A stretch of DNA of 64,000 nt from Blattamonas nauphoetae (Eukaryota; Preaxostyla; Oxymonadida), in the NCBI GenBank assembly GCA_033064195.1, contig JARBJD010000238.1, forward strand, positions 1 through 64,000, given 5' to 3'. The position numbers and the translations under genes are program-made. The notes under the pieces were generated by a model, which saw nothing but the letters and a program-made list of their open reading frames with translations, was not told the DNA's origin and made no database searches. Positions 62,201-64,000 of this stretch are shown here, in pieces (position 1 is the first letter of the stretch; the number at the start of each line of letters is the position of its first letter).

Positions 62201-64000
62201 ACAGAACAACTGTCAGCGTTGCACTTTCAGCTGGTAGTTGATGTCCAGTCAGTGTGAGCGTTGTCCTGTTCAGATCAGTGCCATTCACTTGAGAAGATAT
62301 GGAGAGCAGACGAGTTGGTTCCACAATCGTTGTGAATGTGATTCCAGAGTTGAATAGCACTGCCTGGCTTGAGATGTCTGTTACTTCGGTTACAACATAT
62401 TTTGTGTTGTATCTCAGAGCACTCGATGGTGTTTTGTAGAGTGTTTCAGTCGTCGTCGCTGTTGCTCCATCCGCATCGAATGTCGGAGTCAGTGTCGTCG
62501 TCGATGTTCCATTCACTGAAAGTGTCACTGTGTACTGTCCATTCTTCAACAATCTTCCCTCCCACGTCAACTTGATCTGCTTCTCAGAATTCAAATATGC
62601 AACTTTGAGTCCGACGAGTCTCGGTGGTTCTTCAGGTGTGGTGAAGGACACCGCATCTGGCACAATGAGCGCACGTCCCCATTCATCCTTCACAGCAACA
62701 ATTGTGTATGTTGTCCCAAAGTTGAGAACAGACTCAGTACTTGCGGAGATTGTGCCAGTCGCTGTGAGTGTCTCCTCATCAGCGTTGAGGACGAGTGAGA
62801 GCGTTTGTTCTGTGTCTCCTGTCTTGACGAGAATTGAGTTTCCTGACCGCACAATCCCATCGCACTCGAGTGAAATGTCGATTTGTGTTTTCGTCTCGTC
62901 TGTGAAGGAGACAGTTTTGGATTTCACTCGCAGTGTGGGCACAAGCCAGTCAGTTACGGCGGCTCTTCGAAGAGTGTATTTCTCCACTGGAGATTGGATC
63001 AGTTCAGTGTCTCCAACAGCAACTGTGCATGACGCTGTCGTCCCTCCCAATCCAAAGTCGAAGGTGAGCGAGCGAGGGATGGGTGGAGGAGAGGAGCGTG
63101 TGCAATCCAAATTCTCCACCACAACAACCATATTTCCTGTCACTGCATCCCCAACTTCGATTGTGAATGTTGCTGTCCCATCCTCGTTGTCGATCCCCGA
63201 AAACGCCTTCACAAATGTCTCCTGTGTGATGGGAGTGAACAAACCGTCGTGTGTTGTGGTCCCCATATAGTCGGTTGATTTGCAGATTAATTCGGATCGA
63301 GAAGATTGGCAATTCGCCACATAAACGTCGTTGATAGTGAAAAAACATTGGTCATAGAAAACATCGTATGCACCGTCCACCTTGGTGTCCACAAATCGAA
63401 GTGAGTCTATGTAGATATTGACGGATGTCGTGAAGCACAGGGATGACGCGTACTCATTAACCCAGCGTGCACTTTCGAAGATCGAGTTGGAGATCTGTGC
63501 GACAGCTCCGCTTTGAGCATTGATAATCGTCAGCGATGATCCATACGAATTGGTTTCTGTCTTATAGAAGACACAATCTGAAACAGCGACTGGCCCAGGC
63601 TGGAAAATGATCACAACTCCACCCATCATCGCATCGCTTTTGCATCGAACAACAACACACGACGAGAATGTGAAGGAATTAGAAGATGATGACGGGCAGA
63701 CATAAACAACTCCATTGTACGACGTTCCGTTGCAGTCAAAGAAGGAGCATTCGACGATGTCGATGTTTCCGACTGTGTAATCAAAGGCGATGGCAGTCGC
63801 TTTTTCTGAGCCAGTCATTTGGGTGAATGTGCAGCGAGTAATTTCGACATTCTGAGTCGGCTGGCCGGGTGGGGCGGTGGTGGTATTCGTTCCCGTTCGA
63901 TGGGAGAGTGTGTATGTTGGGTACTCGTGGGATTCGTCGAGATTTGAGGTGCATTTGGAAAACGACGAATTCGAGGCTAAGAACGACCCGCATATGTTCA
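59268..64000 (-). CDS. Surface receptor-like protein with pseudokinase (gene C), 5' end off the window
   Basis: The frame is open from the right edge (NICGSFLASNSSFSKC visible) to TAG 59268, at least 1,576 codons; the ATG at 63818 is internal. Beta-helix repeats (IDIVECSFFDCN, GPVAVSDCVFYK) come first, then Ig-like repeats, a second beta-helix-like region, a transmembrane helix (ILVWLIPVLVVIIAVIVVLIIVLI) with RRKRQRKG, and the pseudokinase (TLYNRLHKEG, LSPLWVYLDENDY, RWMAPEV, AAVFSLGLILWEIETGLVPFG, RPTLDEI). The HRD/DFG aspartates are absent. It is more diverged than the A/B pair and closest to the broken gene at 13-22 kb in its APE region. Confidence 0.85.
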   Translation of the reverse strand, partial: NICGSFLASNSSFSKCTSNLDESHEYPTYTLSHRTGTNTTTAPPGQPTQNVEITRCTFTQMTGSEKATAIAFDYTVGNIDIVECSFFDCNGTSYNGVVYVCPSSSSNSFTFSSCVVVRCKSDAMMGGVVIIFQPGPVAVSDCVFYKTETNSYGSSLTIINAQSGAVAQISNSIFESARWVNEYASSLCFTTSVNIYIDSLRFVDTKVDGAYDVFYDQCFFTINDVYVANCQSSRSELICKSTDYMGTTTHDGLFTPITQETFVKAFSGIDNEDGTATFTIEVGDAVTGNMVVVVENLDCTRSSPPPIPRSLTFDFGLGGTTASCTVAVGDTELIQSPVEKYTLRRAAVTDWLVPTLRVKSKTVSFTDETKTQIDISLECDGIVRSGNSILVKTGDTEQTLSLVLNADEETLTATGTISASTESVLNFGTTYTIVAVKDEWGRALIVPDAVSFTTPEEPPRLVGLKVAYLNSEKQIKLTWEGRLLKNGQYTVTLSVNGTSTTTLTPTFDADGATATTTETLYKTPSSALRYNTKYVVTEVTDISSQAVLFNSGITFTTIVEPTRLLSISSQVNGTDLNRTTLTLTGHQLPAESATLTVVLSSVVPGSETGSDKIVLPGSVTTSGDDSTVTALISLYPTSTLAFGQEYRVVSLSSAKYIDSTLLFTTPTEPTRLEGVTPVLSDDEKSLTLTFKGRVFDSGVYELTLQPDASNTDIVVDLTRHENGTLSCSISTNVSETSHVVFGAVYTIAQITKDNTPIIINPQAKQFTVPASPLLKSISFTFTNSPCTSFKLVLSAENVNTSDNYILKLASGKTLPVTFSTSQRGETTSYPIGWSDTFEYRTEYAVDELKAESLPHPMRKEVDTFTTFEKPPNITLFVDRTSTFDDRTCGDQTNPCVSIEKVWGIADGLRYDVIIVKILKETKETKPISIPDGVSVLIENGKVANGVVRIPADTTHPDGSGLITVNEGTLKLNKVEIAVESPSESFVFLCGVNSTIILENCVIDGVNIPVPNTDTLSICEWTSGVIQLDNCTTTLISTVFYELPQGALNLKNGTITVDGTIFRDNTPNHESFPSARRNILCTDEGEVRIGTLNGGDGTHDTPSAWMALGDCHLNSKSVDETKLLFIPTLDSNKTTSKSTKDVYEVSLFGSVLMPCGLGLEVVEWDEKEKVEKRSTTIDLAGLNSSEWKETSVNLTLNRSFIEDIDHSLEIHARLAFGLNQSKDNHFVLKISDVSAKKAHTLEQAKKILVWLIPVLVVIIAVIVVLIIVLILRRKRQRKGNQDGMTREMDHHDPIDVEKHDEPAAAVASMNADDTNHLIHHNVPTTIGSDAVAQKDYLDTMASLNSGGRGEANGKTKMGVRCEGPLIEVPVNVNNTLYNRLHKEGSPLNKPAVFRMITRGLAQIAKHNPKMPILTNLSPLWVYLDENDYLLFQSTNDSETVQANTAINASSLSQSLNDQSSNRQSEAQRWMAPEVADKKGEIDTTKAAVFSLGLILWEIETGLVPFGEIDAVNAQRQMGTGSLPLMDSWTNESKIELVRRCLTLNPKERPTLDEIASLLDSNVEFGEPAMEKQNVAES

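Overview
The window looks like nuclear DNA of an anaerobic flagellate. The gene families (long beta-helix surface proteins ending in a pseudokinase, ARM/HEAT-like proteins with an EGFxDTLEQ-type motif) most resemble what I remember from oxymonads (Preaxostyla) such as Blattamonas. That assignment is from memory and inference. Stops of all three kinds end genes, so the standard genetic code fits. GT-AG introns of 36-150 nt can be placed in two genes.

Region 1 (1-about 13.35 kb) is most of a Maverick/Polinton element: packaging ATPase, DD(35)D integrase, protein-primed-type family B DNA polymerase, and small accessory proteins sharing an A/T-rich start-proximal motif. The capsid and protease genes, if present, lie left of the window. 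The element is decaying. The integrase has an in-frame TGA, and the polymerase gene is split by a 1,378-bp long-TIR element with an ATAT target duplication and by a second insertion of unknown type. A noncoding block (10.9-12.65 kb) holds a direct repeat, four related hairpins and two tRNA-like sequences.

Region 2 (13.4-21.8 kb) is one surface pseudokinase gene broken by the Maverick end, a 5.3-kb element and an 858-bp TIR element (TSD CAAATG). Region 3 (22.5-24.6 kb) is a seven-exon ARM-like gene that can be fully spliced by eye.

Region 4 (25.3-42.1 kb) holds two tandem paralogues of the surface pseudokinase family. One is intact (2,141-2,174 aa). The other is disabled by two nonsense codons and a hAT-like MITE (8-bp TSD), and it carries three almost identical 1,200-bp internal repeats.

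Region 5 (42.2-46.2 kb) holds ordinary small host genes: a four-exon secreted MRH-like lectin, a short charged protein, a Pho80/PCL-like cyclin and a protein with an N-terminal cysteine cluster. Region 6 (46.4-58.2 kb) is a cluster of five intronless ARM-like paralogues. The first is interrupted by a 2,013-bp pogo/Tigger-like transposon, one is an inverted deleted copy and one is frameshifted. A two-pass membrane protein with a PH-like cytosolic part sits among them. Region 7 (59.3 kb to the end) is a third surface pseudokinase gene, running off the window.

The main theme is accessory gene families that expand by duplication and are colonised by several unrelated transposons. In four cases the empty site can be recognised, three of them by restoring the reading frame and one by flanking ARM-like coding sequence on both sides.
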